A stretch of DNA of 48,169 bases from Neorhizobium sp. UBA7851 (GCA_002500765.1 DLSX01000256.1:1-48169); one strand, 5' to 3'; numbered from the stretch's first letter, positions 1 through 8,715 are shown. Numbers and translations: made by a program. Notes: generated from the letters alone by a model not told the origin.

Positions 1-97
1 TGGACTGGGCCGCCGCCACGACGGGATCGATGACGAGCGTCGCCGCCAGTGCCGTCATGGCGATCGCCAGCTTGCGCGTTCCGATCACTCCAAACAT
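1..97 (-). CDS. surA: SurA-type periplasmic chaperone/peptidyl-prolyl isomerase, N-terminal fragment
   Basis: Only about 32 residues lie inside the window; the gene runs off the left edge. The visible peptide starts MFGVIGTRKLAIAMTALAAT and ends in AAAQS, a typical Sec signal peptide with a basic n-region and a hydrophobic core. An AGGAG ribosome site sits about 9 bases before the ATG. No catalytic domain can be seen. The name rests on position: in rhizobia the gene directly downstream of lptD is usually a SurA-like chaperone that helps fold LptD and other outer-membrane proteins. The exported start is firm; the identity is inference. Confidence 0.6.
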   Translation of the reverse strand, partial: MFGVIGTRKLAIAMTALAATLVIDPVVAAAQS

Positions 98-193
98 CAG
101 TCCACTCCTCTTGCGCTCGGACTTGTCATGCGAATTACAGGCCGCCTTTTACTATAAGCGTGCCCGAATGCGCAATCGTTGCGGCAAAACCAT

Positions 194-217
194 GACGGCG
201 CCACCGGGGACGCCGTC
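194..217. other. GC-rich hairpin between lptD and the surA-like gene
   Basis: GACGGCG and CGCCGTC form a perfect 7-bp stem around a 10-base loop. It lies just past the lptD stop codon and about 100 bases before the next gene. A TTTT tract follows at a short distance on either strand, so it could be a weak terminator, an attenuator or an RNA-processing stem that lowers read-through from lptD. The fold is seen; its role is not known. Confidence 0.4.
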
Positions 218-229
218 AATTTTGCGCGA

Positions 230-2563
230 TCAATAACGGAAAGTCTGCTGCTCGTCGTAGTCGCTCGTCGAGCCGATATTGACGTCGCCGAGCGTCCGGA
301 AGCTCAGGCGTGCGCCAATGCTCCAGTCGTTTGCCTTGCTCGAGTCGGTCTTCTCTGTATAGGCGATCGTGAAGATCGTGCATTCGTCGGCGTAGCTGAA
401 GCCGAGACCGCGACGCGTGACTTCATTCTCGTCCAGATCCCAGGTCGCCTTGCCGGCGATAGACCAGTTCTCGTTGACCCGGAAACTCATCGTCTTTTCC
501 AGGATATTGGTCGAGCTGGTCGAGCCGTAATCCGGTTGAGCCTCGACCTTGGTGTAGACGAGCTTGCCGGTCACGCGGGGCGTCTTGTAATCGAAGCCGA
601 CATCGGTGCGGCGGACATCGAACGTTTCCTTGTCGAACCGGGTGTTCGTCGACAGGCTGAAGCCCTGCGGCAGGTCGATGGCCGCCATCGCGACAAAGTC
701 CGACACGTCGTTTTCGAGACCGGAATTTGCGCCTGCATTGACCAGATCGGCGCTGGCGAACGAGTTGTCGCCGGCGATCTGATAGGACTGGCCGAAGATG
801 CCGCGCAGGCCGACACCATTGTCGAACGACCCGCTGTAACGGATGCCGACATTGGCGCGTGTGCCGCCCTCGATCCGGTCATAGCCGGAGAACTTGTCAC
901 GCTCGAACAGGCTGGTTGCGTCGAAGACGAAGCTTTGCGCGTCTTCGTTCGGAAGGCCACCTGCCATCTGCTCGTCGGGACGTGCGTAGATCTGCGCGAT
1001 CGGCTCGATGATATGGCTGCTGCTGCCCGCGGTGATCAGGAACGGATAGCGGACCTCGAGGCCGGCCGTCGCCATGTAGCGTCCGCTCGGATCGTTTTCC
1101 AGTGAACCGTCATAAGGACCGCCGGCACTGGACGAGGTGCTGCGCAGGCCGTCGCCGCGCAATGCCAGCAACGGGGTCAACTGCAGTCCCTGTTCGGTCG
1201 TGAACGTGCGCTTCCATTCCGCTTCGGTGGTGAAGCGGGTGTAGCTGCCTTCGAGACCCAGGAAGCGGTAGCTGTCTGTTCCTACGAGGTAGTTGTCGTC
1301 TGCCCGACGGGAAAGGTTCGTCAGGTTGGCGTTGATGGACAACTGACCGCCGAACACGGGTTCTGGGGCATACCAGCTATAGTCGAGAACCGGATAGACG
1401 ATAGCTTGCTGACGTTCCAGCAAGCTGGTTTCCGCATCGTCCTGCTCATCGAAATAATAGCCATGCAGGTCGAAATAGTTCCGCGTGCCAAGACCGGTCA
1501 GGTAGACGTCGTTGGTGAACGTTTCCTTGTCGAAGCTTTCGAGACTGTAGGTGCGCGAGAAATTGTTGTCGCTCTGCACCATGACGTCCCAGCCGAACGT
1601 CCAGCGCGGATTGATCTGGAATTCACCCTTGGACGCACCCATCACGCGCGTATCGGCTTCCCGATCGGCCGTACCGGCTTCGAATGAGTCGGAATTCCGC
1701 TGGTTGATACCGGCGAAGCGGAAAGTGTGCTCGCCGTTTTCGAACCTGTTGCGGATCTCGCCTTCGACAAGCAGACCCTGATTGCTGTAATAGGTCGGGG
1801 TAAGCGTTGCGTCCATGCTCGGCGAAAAGACATGGTAATACGGAACGCTGATACCGAACCCGAGATTATCATCTGCGCTGAAGCGCGGGAACAGCAGGCC
1901 TGATTTGCGTTCGACGGTTTCGTCTGGAACGGTGATCGGGAACGGCAGTCGGCCAAGCGACATGCCGAACAGCTCGAACTGCGCATTCTCCAGGCGAATC
2001 GTACGGGTCTGGCCGTTACGGATCACTCGCTGAGCCTTGACCTGCCAGAGAGGCGCCTTGCCCGGTGTCTGCGCGCAGGGCAGGCAGGCCGTGTAGACGG
2101 TATTGTTCAATACCATCACGTCGCCGGTCTGGCGTTCGGCGCTTTCTGCGGCAAGACGCGTATTGTCGGTCGTTTCGACGCGCAGCGAGTTCAGGAAGCC
2201 CTGACCGAAATCGTCGGTGACATCCAGCTCCTCGGCGTAGACGCGTGTACCGCCCGGCTCGATGAGTTCGATATTGCCGGACGCCATGACGCGTCCGGTC
2301 TTCTGATCATATTCGACCCGCTGGGCGACCATGCGGAAACGATTGTAATAAATCTGCACACCGCCACGGGCGGTCACGCGCTGAGCATCCTGATTATAGG
2401 TAAGCTCATTGGCGCGCAGAAGCATCTTCGCGTCTTCCGATTGGACAGGCACGAGTCCTTGTGCATGCACGACATCCGTCGTGGCAACACATACGAACGC
2501 AGACACACCCGTCAGCAGAGCGGCGGCAAGCCGTCTTATATTTCCGCGGTTACTGACCGCCAC
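230..2563 (-). CDS. lptD: LPS-assembly outer-membrane protein LptD
   Basis: LptD is the outer-membrane barrel that, with LptE, inserts lipopolysaccharide into the outer leaflet. The 777-residue product has an N-terminal signal peptide ending near AHAQ/VHAQ (about residue 35), then an OstA/LptA-like periplasmic jellyroll (about 45-200) with repeats such as ANELTYNQDAQRVTARGGV, then a long beta-rich C-terminal barrel ending in an aromatic residue. The mature protein has only three cysteines: C160 and C163 in a CLPC motif and C728 near the C-terminus, whereas E. coli LptD has four forming two long-range disulfides. The start is GTG; its first base is the last base of the lptG TAG (TAGTG), which implies coupled translation. 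It is third in lptF-lptG-lptD-surA. Confidence 0.95.
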   Translation of the reverse strand: MAVSNRGNIRRLAAALLTGVSAFVCVATTDVVHAQGLVPVQSEDAKMLLRANELTYNQDAQRVTARGGVQIYYNRFRMVAQRVEYDQKTGRVMASGNIELIEPGGTRVYAEELDVTDDFGQGFLNSLRVETTDNTRLAAESAERQTGDVMVLNNTVYTACLPCAQTPGKAPLWQVKAQRVIRNGQTRTIRLENAQFELFGMSLGRLPFPITVPDETVERKSGLLFPRFSADDNLGFGISVPYYHVFSPSMDATLTPTYYSNQGLLVEGEIRNRFENGEHTFRFAGINQRNSDSFEAGTADREADTRVMGASKGEFQINPRWTFGWDVMVQSDNNFSRTYSLESFDKETFTNDVYLTGLGTRNYFDLHGYYFDEQDDAETSLLERQQAIVYPVLDYSWYAPEPVFGGQLSINANLTNLSRRADDNYLVGTDSYRFLGLEGSYTRFTTEAEWKRTFTTEQGLQLTPLLALRGDGLRSTSSSAGGPYDGSLENDPSGRYMATAGLEVRYPFLITAGSSSHIIEPIAQIYARPDEQMAGGLPNEDAQSFVFDATSLFERDKFSGYDRIEGGTRANVGIRYSGSFDNGVGLRGIFGQSYQIAGDNSFASADLVNAGANSGLENDVSDFVAMAAIDLPQGFSLSTNTRFDKETFDVRRTDVGFDYKTPRVTGKLVYTKVEAQPDYGSTSSTNILEKTMSFRVNENWSIAGKATWDLDENEVTRRGLGFSYADECTIFTIAYTEKTDSSKANDWSIGARLSFRTLGDVNIGSTSDYDEQQTFRY

Positions 2564-3651
2564 TAGCCGTCCTCCTGATGAAGCAATATCGTAGCCCCCA
2601 CTGCCGTTGCCACGACGACTGGTATCCAGACCGCCACGAACGGAGGAATCGCTCCGCTGCTTCCGAACGCTTTTACAAGCACGCTGACGACATAAAGCAC
2701 GAAGCCGGAAACTATTCCACCCAGAATCATGGATCGGGACTGGGCGAAGCGACTGAATTTTAACGAAACTGTTGCAGCAATGAGAGTCATGGCCACAAGC
2801 AGGATGGGGAGCGACAAAAGCGAGTGGAACTGGGTTTCCAGCGCTTTGGTTGAGATGCCGAATGATCGGCTGATCTCGATTTTCCGGGAAAGATCAAGGA
2901 ATGCAACGTTTTCGGGCTGCGATACGCTTTCCTGAAGGTATTCCTGTTTCAGGTTGGTACGAACCTGTTCCGTGGCCTTGCGCGCCGGAATCTCTCCGGG
3001 GCGATTCTCCAGAACGTCGGTAAGAAGCCAGTAACCATTTTCGAGTTTTGCTGTGCGCGCATCCTGTCGCATGGTCACGGCGCCACCCTTGTCGAAGTGG
3101 AAAACCACCACGTCGATCAGCTCGGCTCCCTGGTCCTTGTAGCTCTTGGCGCCGATGATGACGTCCTCGTCGTCGCTGATCTGGCGAATCCACGGCACGA
3201 ACTTGCTCGCCTTGGCGCGATTGCTCGACTGTCGCCAGTCGGCCTCCATCGAAACCGATTCGCGCTGGCCCCAGGCGCCGACCGGATTGATGACCAGGAT
3301 CGTGAAAAGCCCGAGCAGGAAGGAGCCGACGATGAACGGGAACATGAACTGCCAGACGGAAATGCCGGCGGCTCGCGTAACGACCAGTTCATAGCGGCGG
3401 TTGAGCGCAATCAGCACCGTCATGCCGATGAACAGGCTGAGTGTCGGGATCGTCTGCTGCAGGATCAGCGGCAGGCGCATGAGCGTCATCGCAAGCGCGC
3501 CGAGCACGCTGTAGTCCACCAGGCCTGAAAGCTTGCGCGTCGTTTCGCTGAAGTCGGCAAGGATGATGATCGCGCTGACACCCAGGAGGAACCAGAAGGC
3601 GGTGACGATATAACGCTTGAAAAAATACCGGCCGAGCGTGGAGAAGATCAT
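2563..3651 (-). CDS. lptG: LPS export ABC transporter permease LptG
   Basis: LptG is one of two inner-membrane permeases of the LptB2FG ABC transporter, which extracts lipopolysaccharide from the inner membrane and passes it to the LptC/LptA bridge. The 362-residue protein fits the YjgP/YjgQ family: an N-terminal amphipathic helix and first membrane segment (TLGRYFFKRYIVTAFWFLL), two more helices before residue 120, a beta-jellyroll periplasmic domain at about 135-260, and three C-terminal helices. It overlaps lptF by ATGA and its TAG overlaps the lptD GTG, so the three genes look translationally coupled. The ATPase gene lptB is not in the window. Confidence 0.95.
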   Translation of the reverse strand: MIFSTLGRYFFKRYIVTAFWFLLGVSAIIILADFSETTRKLSGLVDYSVLGALAMTLMRLPLILQQTIPTLSLFIGMTVLIALNRRYELVVTRAAGISVWQFMFPFIVGSFLLGLFTILVINPVGAWGQRESVSMEADWRQSSNRAKASKFVPWIRQISDDEDVIIGAKSYKDQGAELIDVVVFHFDKGGAVTMRQDARTAKLENGYWLLTDVLENRPGEIPARKATEQVRTNLKQEYLQESVSQPENVAFLDLSRKIEISRSFGISTKALETQFHSLLSLPILLVAMTLIAATVSLKFSRFAQSRSMILGGIVSGFVLYVVSVLVKAFGSSGAIPPFVAVWIPVVVATAVGATILLHQEDG

Positions 3652-4826
3652 GACGCACCTCCACCGGACTTTGACGATATCTTCAGGCGGCTGAGCAGCA
3701 TGCTGTTCATACGGCTGATGTTACGAGTGATGGTGCGTGGCATCTGGAGTTGCCGGTTGGTTGCCAGCATATAGGCCGAAACCGCAATCGTTACGATCGG
3801 GATCGCATAGACGAGCGGCACGTAGGATGGGCTACGCTCCGTCAGGTTGGTTGCCGAGAATCCGAGCCAGCGCAGGCCGAAGGCGATGACCAGCGCGTAT
3901 ATCATCGGATGGACGCGCGCCTGTCGATGTGAACGGCTGCTGCCGGCGACCACCAGAGACACGAGTGCGAACGAAATCGGATAAAGCCAGTCGGAAAGCC
4001 TGCGATGAAGTTCCGAGAAAAACTTGTTGGGTGACCGTTGATACGTCGGGTCATTCGTGTCGGGATCAAGCAGGAAGCCGAGGCCGCGATCGCCCGAAGA
4101 CATCGGCAGGGCCTCGCCGTCCGACTTGGTCATGGCCGACAGATCGAAGGCGTATGAATCGAAGCGCACGATCGAGATCCGGCCATCCGGCGACTTGCGG
4201 TGAACCTCGCCGTCGCGCATCGTCAGCGAAGTGCCGCCCGGATCGACCGAACCTTCCTTCGCATAATAGATGAGATCGAAATTCGGATCGCGGTAATCGA
4301 CGACGAACAGCCCTTTCAGCAGGCGGCCGGAATGCCGTTCGGAAATCTGCACGTAAAGACCGTCTTCGATGCTGCGGAAGGTCTTTTCCTCGATGACCGA
4401 AGAAAGCAGGTCTGCATAGGCCGCGGCGATCATCTGACGCACACCGAGGCGCGACGCCGGTTCGAGGAAGTTCGTCACCGAGAAGGAGACGATGCTGAGC
4501 ACGATGGCCAGGCCGATGACCGGCTTGTAGATGATGCTGCGACCTGCGCCTGCCGCGTCGATGACCGGCAGTTCCGAATCGTTGTTCATCGCCGTCAGCG
4601 TCTGGGTGATGCCGATAACGAAGGCGAAGGGCATGACGACCGGCAGGATGGTCGGCAGGATGTAGCTTGCAAGCAGCATGAACGAGCCGATCGACTGGCC
4701 AGTATCCGTGACCAGGTTGATGCGCCCGAGCACCTGGATGGTCCAGATGATGGTCAGCACCGGAATGAGTGCCACCAGGAACATCTGGAATATCCGGCGC
4801 AATATGTAAGTTTCGAGAAGCTTCAT
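3648..4826 (-). CDS. lptF: LPS export ABC transporter permease LptF
   Basis: LptF is the partner permease of LptG in LptB2FG. The 392-residue sequence starts MKLLETYILRRIFQMFLVAL, the characteristic first helix of the YjgP/YjgQ family, and has the same plan of three helices, a periplasmic jellyroll and three helices (for example DWLYPISFALVSLVVAGSS). It is the first visible gene of the minus-strand lpt cluster and its stop overlaps the lptG start (ATGA). The ribosome site before the ATG is weak (GGACGGGA). The promoter should lie in the intergenic region shared with divergent pepA. Confidence 0.95.
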   Translation of the reverse strand: MKLLETYILRRIFQMFLVALIPVLTIIWTIQVLGRINLVTDTGQSIGSFMLLASYILPTILPVVMPFAFVIGITQTLTAMNNDSELPVIDAAGAGRSIIYKPVIGLAIVLSIVSFSVTNFLEPASRLGVRQMIAAAYADLLSSVIEEKTFRSIEDGLYVQISERHSGRLLKGLFVVDYRDPNFDLIYYAKEGSVDPGGTSLTMRDGEVHRKSPDGRISIVRFDSYAFDLSAMTKSDGEALPMSSGDRGLGFLLDPDTNDPTYQRSPNKFFSELHRRLSDWLYPISFALVSLVVAGSSRSHRQARVHPMIYALVIAFGLRWLGFSATNLTERSPSYVPLVYAIPIVTIAVSAYMLATNRQLQMPRTITRNISRMNSMLLSRLKISSKSGGGAS

Positions 4827-5077
4827 TCCCGTCCGACATGTTTTGCTGCCGCGCCATCCCGTGATGACGCCGAGCCTATCTATGTGATCGATGAGGTCTT
4901 TGCGACAGATGCCACGTCACAAAAATGTTGGCTAGCCGACTTTTATTTTTTGTTGTGACATTTCAAAACCGGTGACATTCGCGCACAGACGTTCTCAGCT
5001 ACCTTTCTCTGGGGTTGCCTTCGTGGCCGAAAGGGTGAAGATCGAGCCATGTTCTGAAGAAAAGACGTGGAGTGCCA
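4827..5077. promoter_or_regulatory. Divergent lptF/pepA promoter region
   Basis: These 251 bases separate the divergent lptF and pepA genes and must carry both promoters. The middle (about 4915-4985) is AT-rich. It contains a direct repeat GTGACATT at 4955-4962 and 4972-4979, spaced 17 bases apart, and a GTCAC in the opposite sense near 4916. A small palindrome, GGCTAGCC, lies at about 4930-4937. No single -35/-10 pair is convincing enough to assign. Confidence 0.45.
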
Positions 5078-6562
5078 ATGTCCGTCCAGCTCAATATCTC
5101 CTTTGCGAAATCCTCTTCCGTGGCCGCTTCCCTGGCTGTCCAGCTGAAGCTCTCCGGTGACCAGCCTGCTTCAGGCTCGTCGGAGGCCGATCCCCAGGGG
5201 ATAGGTGGGCGCGCTGCTGAGATCGCCAAGTTTTCGGCAAAGGCGATGACTGTACTTGAAGTGATCGCTCCGCATGGTTCCCAAGCGGATCGGTTGGCCA
5301 TCATCGGTCTTGGAAAGCCGGATGCACTGGCCGCCTATGACTGGCTGCGGGCAGGCGGAGTTGCCGCCGCAAATCTCAAGACGGCCAAGAAGGCCGTCAT
5401 CTTTCTCGACGTGCCGGGCCTTGAGGTGACAGCAAGCCAGGCCGCGGACTTCGCGCTCGGCATGCTGCTTCGCTCCTACTCGTTCGACCGCTACAAGACA
5501 GCGAAGAAGGACGACGACAGGCCGGCTTCGGTTGATGTGAAGATCGTCATGGCCGGCCATGCTGGCGCCAAGAAGGCATTCGCGGCATCCGAGGCGATTG
5601 CCGGTGGTGTCATCCTTGCCCGCGATCTCGTCAACCTGCCGCCGAACGTGCTCGGTCCGGTCGAATTCGCCGAAAAGGCCAGGGAACTCTCGGCACTCGG
5701 TGTCGAGGTCGAGGTGCTGACCGAGAAGGAAATGAAAAAGCTCGGCATGGGCGCTTTGCTCGGCGTGGCGCAGGGCTCGGTGCGTCCGCCGCGCCTGGCC
5801 GTCATGCATTGGAACGGCGGCAAGGCGAAGGAAAAACCGGTCGCCTTCGTCGGCAAGGGCGTGGTCTTCGACACCGGCGGCATTTCGATCAAGCCGGGTG
5901 CCGGCATGGAGGACATGAAGGGCGACATGGGTGGTGCCGCTGCCGTCATCGGCCTCATGCATGCGCTCGCTGCCCGCAAGGCGAAGGTCAATGCGGTCGG
6001 CATTCTCGGCCTTGTGGAAAACATGCCGGATGGCAATGCCCAGCGGCCCGGTGACATCGTCACCTCCATGTCGGGCCAGACGATCGAGATCATCAATACC
6101 GATGCCGAAGGGCGGCTCGTGCTGGCCGACGCGCTGTTCTACACCAAGGAGCGCTTCAAGCCGAAGTTCATGATCAATCTCGCAACCCTGACCGGCGCAA
6201 TCGTGGTCGCACTCGGCAATGTCCATGCCGGGCTGTTTTCCAACGACGATACGCTGGCGGGGCAGTTGACGGCGGCCGGTGAGCTAACCTCGGAAAAGCT
6301 GTGGCGCATGCCGCTTGCCAAGGAATATGACAAGATCATCGATAGTCGTTTTGCCGACATGAAGAATAGCGGCGGTCGTCCGGCAGGTTCCATCACCGCG
6401 GCGCAGTTCCTCAAACGCTATGTTGGCGATACGCCCTGGGCGCATCTCGACATCGCGGCCACCGCGATGAACTCGCCGGCAACCGAGATCAATCAGTCCT
6501 GGGCGTCGGGTTATGGCGTACGCCTGCTGGACGAACTCGTGCGGGCGAACTACGAGGACTGA
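5078..6562 (+). CDS. pepA: Leucyl aminopeptidase (cytosolic aminopeptidase, M17 family)
   Basis: This dizinc exopeptidase removes N-terminal residues from peptides in the cytoplasm. The 494-residue product has the M17 signature NTDAEGRLVLADAL starting near residue 340, and the metal-binding and catalytic stretch FVGKGVVFDTGGISIKPG near residue 260 followed by DMKGDMGGAA. The N-terminal domain is the usual less conserved macro-like fold. I chose the ATG at 5078 over an in-frame GTG at 5072 because GGAG lies 5 bases upstream of the ATG and homologues begin MSV. The stop TGA shares its last base with the holC ATG (TGATG). Some PepA proteins also bind DNA as transcription factors; nothing here tests that. 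Confidence 0.95.
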   Translation: MSVQLNISFAKSSSVAASLAVQLKLSGDQPASGSSEADPQGIGGRAAEIAKFSAKAMTVLEVIAPHGSQADRLAIIGLGKPDALAAYDWLRAGGVAAANLKTAKKAVIFLDVPGLEVTASQAADFALGMLLRSYSFDRYKTAKKDDDRPASVDVKIVMAGHAGAKKAFAASEAIAGGVILARDLVNLPPNVLGPVEFAEKARELSALGVEVEVLTEKEMKKLGMGALLGVAQGSVRPPRLAVMHWNGGKAKEKPVAFVGKGVVFDTGGISIKPGAGMEDMKGDMGGAAAVIGLMHALAARKAKVNAVGILGLVENMPDGNAQRPGDIVTSMSGQTIEIINTDAEGRLVLADALFYTKERFKPKFMINLATLTGAIVVALGNVHAGLFSNDDTLAGQLTAAGELTSEKLWRMPLAKEYDKIIDSRFADMKNSGGRPAGSITAAQFLKRYVGDTPWAHLDIAATAMNSPATEINQSWASGYGVRLLDELVRANYED

Positions 6563-7011
6563 TGACCGAAGTTCTCTTCTACCACCTGACCGAATCGAAG
6601 CTCGAGGATGCGCTGCCGGCGCTCCTCGAAAAGAGCGTCGAGCGCGGCTGGAAGGTGGTCGTCCAGACCAATGACGAAGCGCGCCGGGACATGCTCGACG
6701 CGCATCTCTGGACCTTTCGCGACGAGAGTTTTCTGCCGCACGGCACGGATGCCGCGCCGATGGCGCAGGCCCAGCCGGTGCTTTTGACAACGGAAACGGA
6801 AAACGCCAACGATGCGACCGTCCGCTTCATGGTGGACGGTGCCGCCCCGCCGCCGCTCGACCCTTACGAGCGCGTCGTCTTCATGTTCGACGGTTACGAC
6901 CAGCAGCAGCTCGAAGGCGCCCGTGCAGAATGGAAGCGGCTGAAGGGCGAGGGGCATTCGCTGACCTACTGGCAACAATCACCGGAAGGTCGCTGGGTGA
7001 AGAAGGCCTGA
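6562..7011 (+). CDS. holC: DNA polymerase III chi subunit
   Basis: The chi subunit belongs to the clamp-loader side of the replicative polymerase and links it to single-strand DNA-binding protein. The 149-residue sequence matches the family: an N-terminal beta strand (EVLFYHLTESKLEDALPALL), a Trp-rich stretch (HLWTFRDESFLPHG), and a central PYERVVFMFDGYD segment. It overlaps pepA by one base, the usual rhizobial arrangement, so it is probably translated from the pepA transcript. Its end converges on the deacetylase gene with 21 bases between and no evident terminator. Confidence 0.9.
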   Translation: MTEVLFYHLTESKLEDALPALLEKSVERGWKVVVQTNDEARRDMLDAHLWTFRDESFLPHGTDAAPMAQAQPVLLTTETENANDATVRFMVDGAAPPPLDPYERVVFMFDGYDQQQLEGARAEWKRLKGEGHSLTYWQQSPEGRWVKKA

Positions 7012-7032
7012 TCGGCCATCCTGCCTGTTCAC

Positions 7033-7905
7033 TCAGTTGCTGGCGAAGAGCGGTTTGGTGGTCGAGGCGACCAGCATGTCCGACGCCGGCTTGCCGTATT
7101 TCAACTGCACGACCTTGTAGCCTTCGGCCCTGAGCTGGGTCAGCAGCGCCGGCAGCATCGAGGCGGTGCGCGGGTGGATGTCATGCATCAGGATGATGCC
7201 CTTGCGATGGGCGCGAAGTGCCTCCATCGTCCGCGTCGCGACCGCGGCCGGCGTATCGCTGAAATAGTCCTTCGAATCGACCTGGACATCCATCACCACC
7301 ATCCTGTGGCGGCCCATCCATAGCCTCAGCTTTCCTGAATCGGCGAGATAAGGGAAGCGGAAGAAATCGGCATCGACGCCTGTCGCGGCTTCGACAGCCT
7401 TGCGGCCTTTTTCGACTTCGGCCACGGCATCGTCAAACGACATATGGGAGAGGTCCGGGTGGCGATAGGTATGGCTGCCGATCGTATGTCCTTCAGCCAC
7501 GACTTCGCGGGCAAGATCGGGATGCGCCTTGGCCATCTGGCCGACCATCATGAACGAAGCCTTCACGCCGAACTGGTCGAGCGTGGCAAGGATGCGTTCG
7601 GTCTTTTTCGGCATAGGGCCGTCATCGAAGGTCAGCACCACTTCCTTGTCGCGCAGCTTGATGTCGGAGATCGAGCTCACCGTCATTTCACGCCCGGCAA
7701 GCCCACCCATTTTGTTGAGCCGGCCCCAGGCAGCGGGCGTGAGTGCCACGGGCGACTTGGCGTCATCCTTAGGCCTCAGCGAACCGGCGGCATCGCCAGC
7801 GGCAAAGGCCGACCTGTAAGAGCCGCCTTCAGACGGTGGCTTCCCAGCGCAGGAGGAAAGAAGGCTGATGACGACAGCAGCGGCACAGGCGGCACGGACC
7901 GGCAT
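7033..7905 (-). CDS. Polysaccharide deacetylase lipoprotein (CE4/NodB family)
   Basis: CE4 enzymes remove N- or O-acetyl groups from polysaccharides such as peptidoglycan or exopolysaccharide using a bound metal. The 290-residue protein has a lipoprotein signal with lipobox LSSC (Cys19), so it is probably anchored in the envelope. The NodB domain shows the catalytic motif TFDDGP (92-97) and the metal-binding HxxxSHxxxRH region (GHTIGSHTYRHP, 139-150), followed by FRFPY and a late MHDIHP motif with the conserved His. All key residues appear present. The substrate cannot be told. It stands alone, convergent with holC. Confidence 0.88.
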   Translation of the reverse strand: MPVRAACAAAVVISLLSSCAGKPPSEGGSYRSAFAAGDAAGSLRPKDDAKSPVALTPAAWGRLNKMGGLAGREMTVSSISDIKLRDKEVVLTFDDGPMPKKTERILATLDQFGVKASFMMVGQMAKAHPDLAREVVAEGHTIGSHTYRHPDLSHMSFDDAVAEVEKGRKAVEAATGVDADFFRFPYLADSGKLRLWMGRHRMVVMDVQVDSKDYFSDTPAAVATRTMEALRAHRKGIILMHDIHPRTASMLPALLTQLRAEGYKVVQLKYGKPASDMLVASTTKPLFASN

Positions 7906-8009
7906 GAAAGGGTTCTCGATAGGATTACGCGGGAATCGGTTCGCGCGATCTTTCGTCGAACATGGTTAACGGGTGGTTATTTTGGGCGGCGGCGCCATGG
8001 TTCAGTCGC

Positions 8010-8402
8010 CTAGGCCAAGTCGGTCTGTGCGAAGTCGGAACCGACATAAAGCAGCGGCACATTTGCGGATTTGGCGCCGGCATAGGAAAAGCAATCGCCG
8101 AAATTGAGTTTTGCCGGATGGCGGCCTTTTCCGTAACGGGCGAAGGCGTCGAGGGCGATGGAGGCGGTGTTGTCGTCGACGTTAGTGATTGAAACCTTCA
8201 TTGTCGCGAGCAAAGAGCGAACCAACCGCTCGGCCTCTTTAACGGCCAGATTTTGTTTTCCGGCGAGCACCACAGCAGCCTCGTAGATCACGGTTGGTCC
8301 TGTTGATCGGGCGGAGGCGCCTGAATCTATCTTTTCAAGCAGTTCTAGGGACTTCGGCCCATCGATAAGAATTTCAACGAGAGCGGAGGTCTCAATGAAC
8401 AT
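8010..8402 (-). CDS. PIN-domain ribonuclease toxin, VapC-like
   Basis: VapC toxins are PIN-fold ribonucleases that cleave RNA, often tRNA, when free of antitoxin. The 130-residue protein has the family outline: MFIETSALVEIL at the start and GDCFSYAGAKSANVPLLYVG near the C-terminus with the conserved acidic and TDL segments. The first catalytic position, normally Asp in a DTSA/DASA context, is Glu here (ETSA). I start it at the ATG at 8402, which overlaps the antitoxin stop (TAATG) and gives the usual N-terminus; an upstream ATG at 8414 would add MGNL. The overlap indicates translational coupling. Whether it is active is open. Confidence 0.88.
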   Translation of the reverse strand: MFIETSALVEILIDGPKSLELLEKIDSGASARSTGPTVIYEAAVVLAGKQNLAVKEAERLVRSLLATMKVSITNVDDNTASIALDAFARYGKGRHPAKLNFGDCFSYAGAKSANVPLLYVGSDFAQTDLA

Positions 8403-8659
8403 TAGATTTCCCACATGTCATCGAGAAAGGCTTTTTGATCGAAATTCGGATTGGGCGTGCCAAGCCGTCTGACTTCATCCTGAATTGCCTTCACCTTCTC
8501 GGCGAGCGTTTCTTTCTCTTCAGCGCTTGTCGCAGGTGTATCTGCCACCACGCGCTCCAGCGCCTGGCGAACGGCATCTTTTTTGGTCGGAGCGTTCAGC
8601 ACCTTCTGTGCCTTCTCGGCAAGTGCATCGAGTTCTTCGTCTGTCAGAAACAGCGCCAT
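8402..8659 (-). CDS. VapB-like antitoxin, Rv0623-type
   Basis: This 85-residue protein is the partner of the PIN toxin directly downstream. It begins MALFLTDEELDALAEKAQKV and has the alanine- and lysine-rich helical layout of the Rv0623-like (PSK operon) antitoxin family, with an N-terminal DNA-binding/dimerisation half and a C-terminal toxin-binding tail (FDQKAFLDDMWEI). A GAGGTG ribosome site precedes the ATG. Antitoxins of this type usually repress their own operon, and an inverted repeat lies across the predicted -10 box upstream. Confidence 0.85.
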   Translation of the reverse strand: MALFLTDEELDALAEKAQKVLNAPTKKDAVRQALERVVADTPATSAEEKETLAEKVKAIQDEVRRLGTPNPNFDQKAFLDDMWEI

Positions 8660-8676
8660 GGCAGCACCTCGCGGAA

Positions 8677-8715
8677 ATACACGTTAAAAATAGTGTATCT
8701 CCGCAAGGCGGACAA
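8677..8715 (-). promoter_or_regulatory. vapBC promoter with overlapping operator-like inverted repeat
   Basis: Read on the minus strand, TTGTCC (8715-8710), a 17-base spacer and TATTTT (8692-8687) form a sigma-70-like promoter 28 bases before the antitoxin ATG. The inverted repeat ATACAC-N10-GTGTAT (8677-8698) encloses the -10 box exactly. This is the placement expected of an operator for autorepression by the toxin-antitoxin complex. The motifs are seen; binding is inferred. Confidence 0.6.

Noticed and set aside
179..1105. Plus-strand open frame opposite the lptD 3' part.
   Set aside because: Composition typical of a reversed coding strand; lptD is unambiguous.
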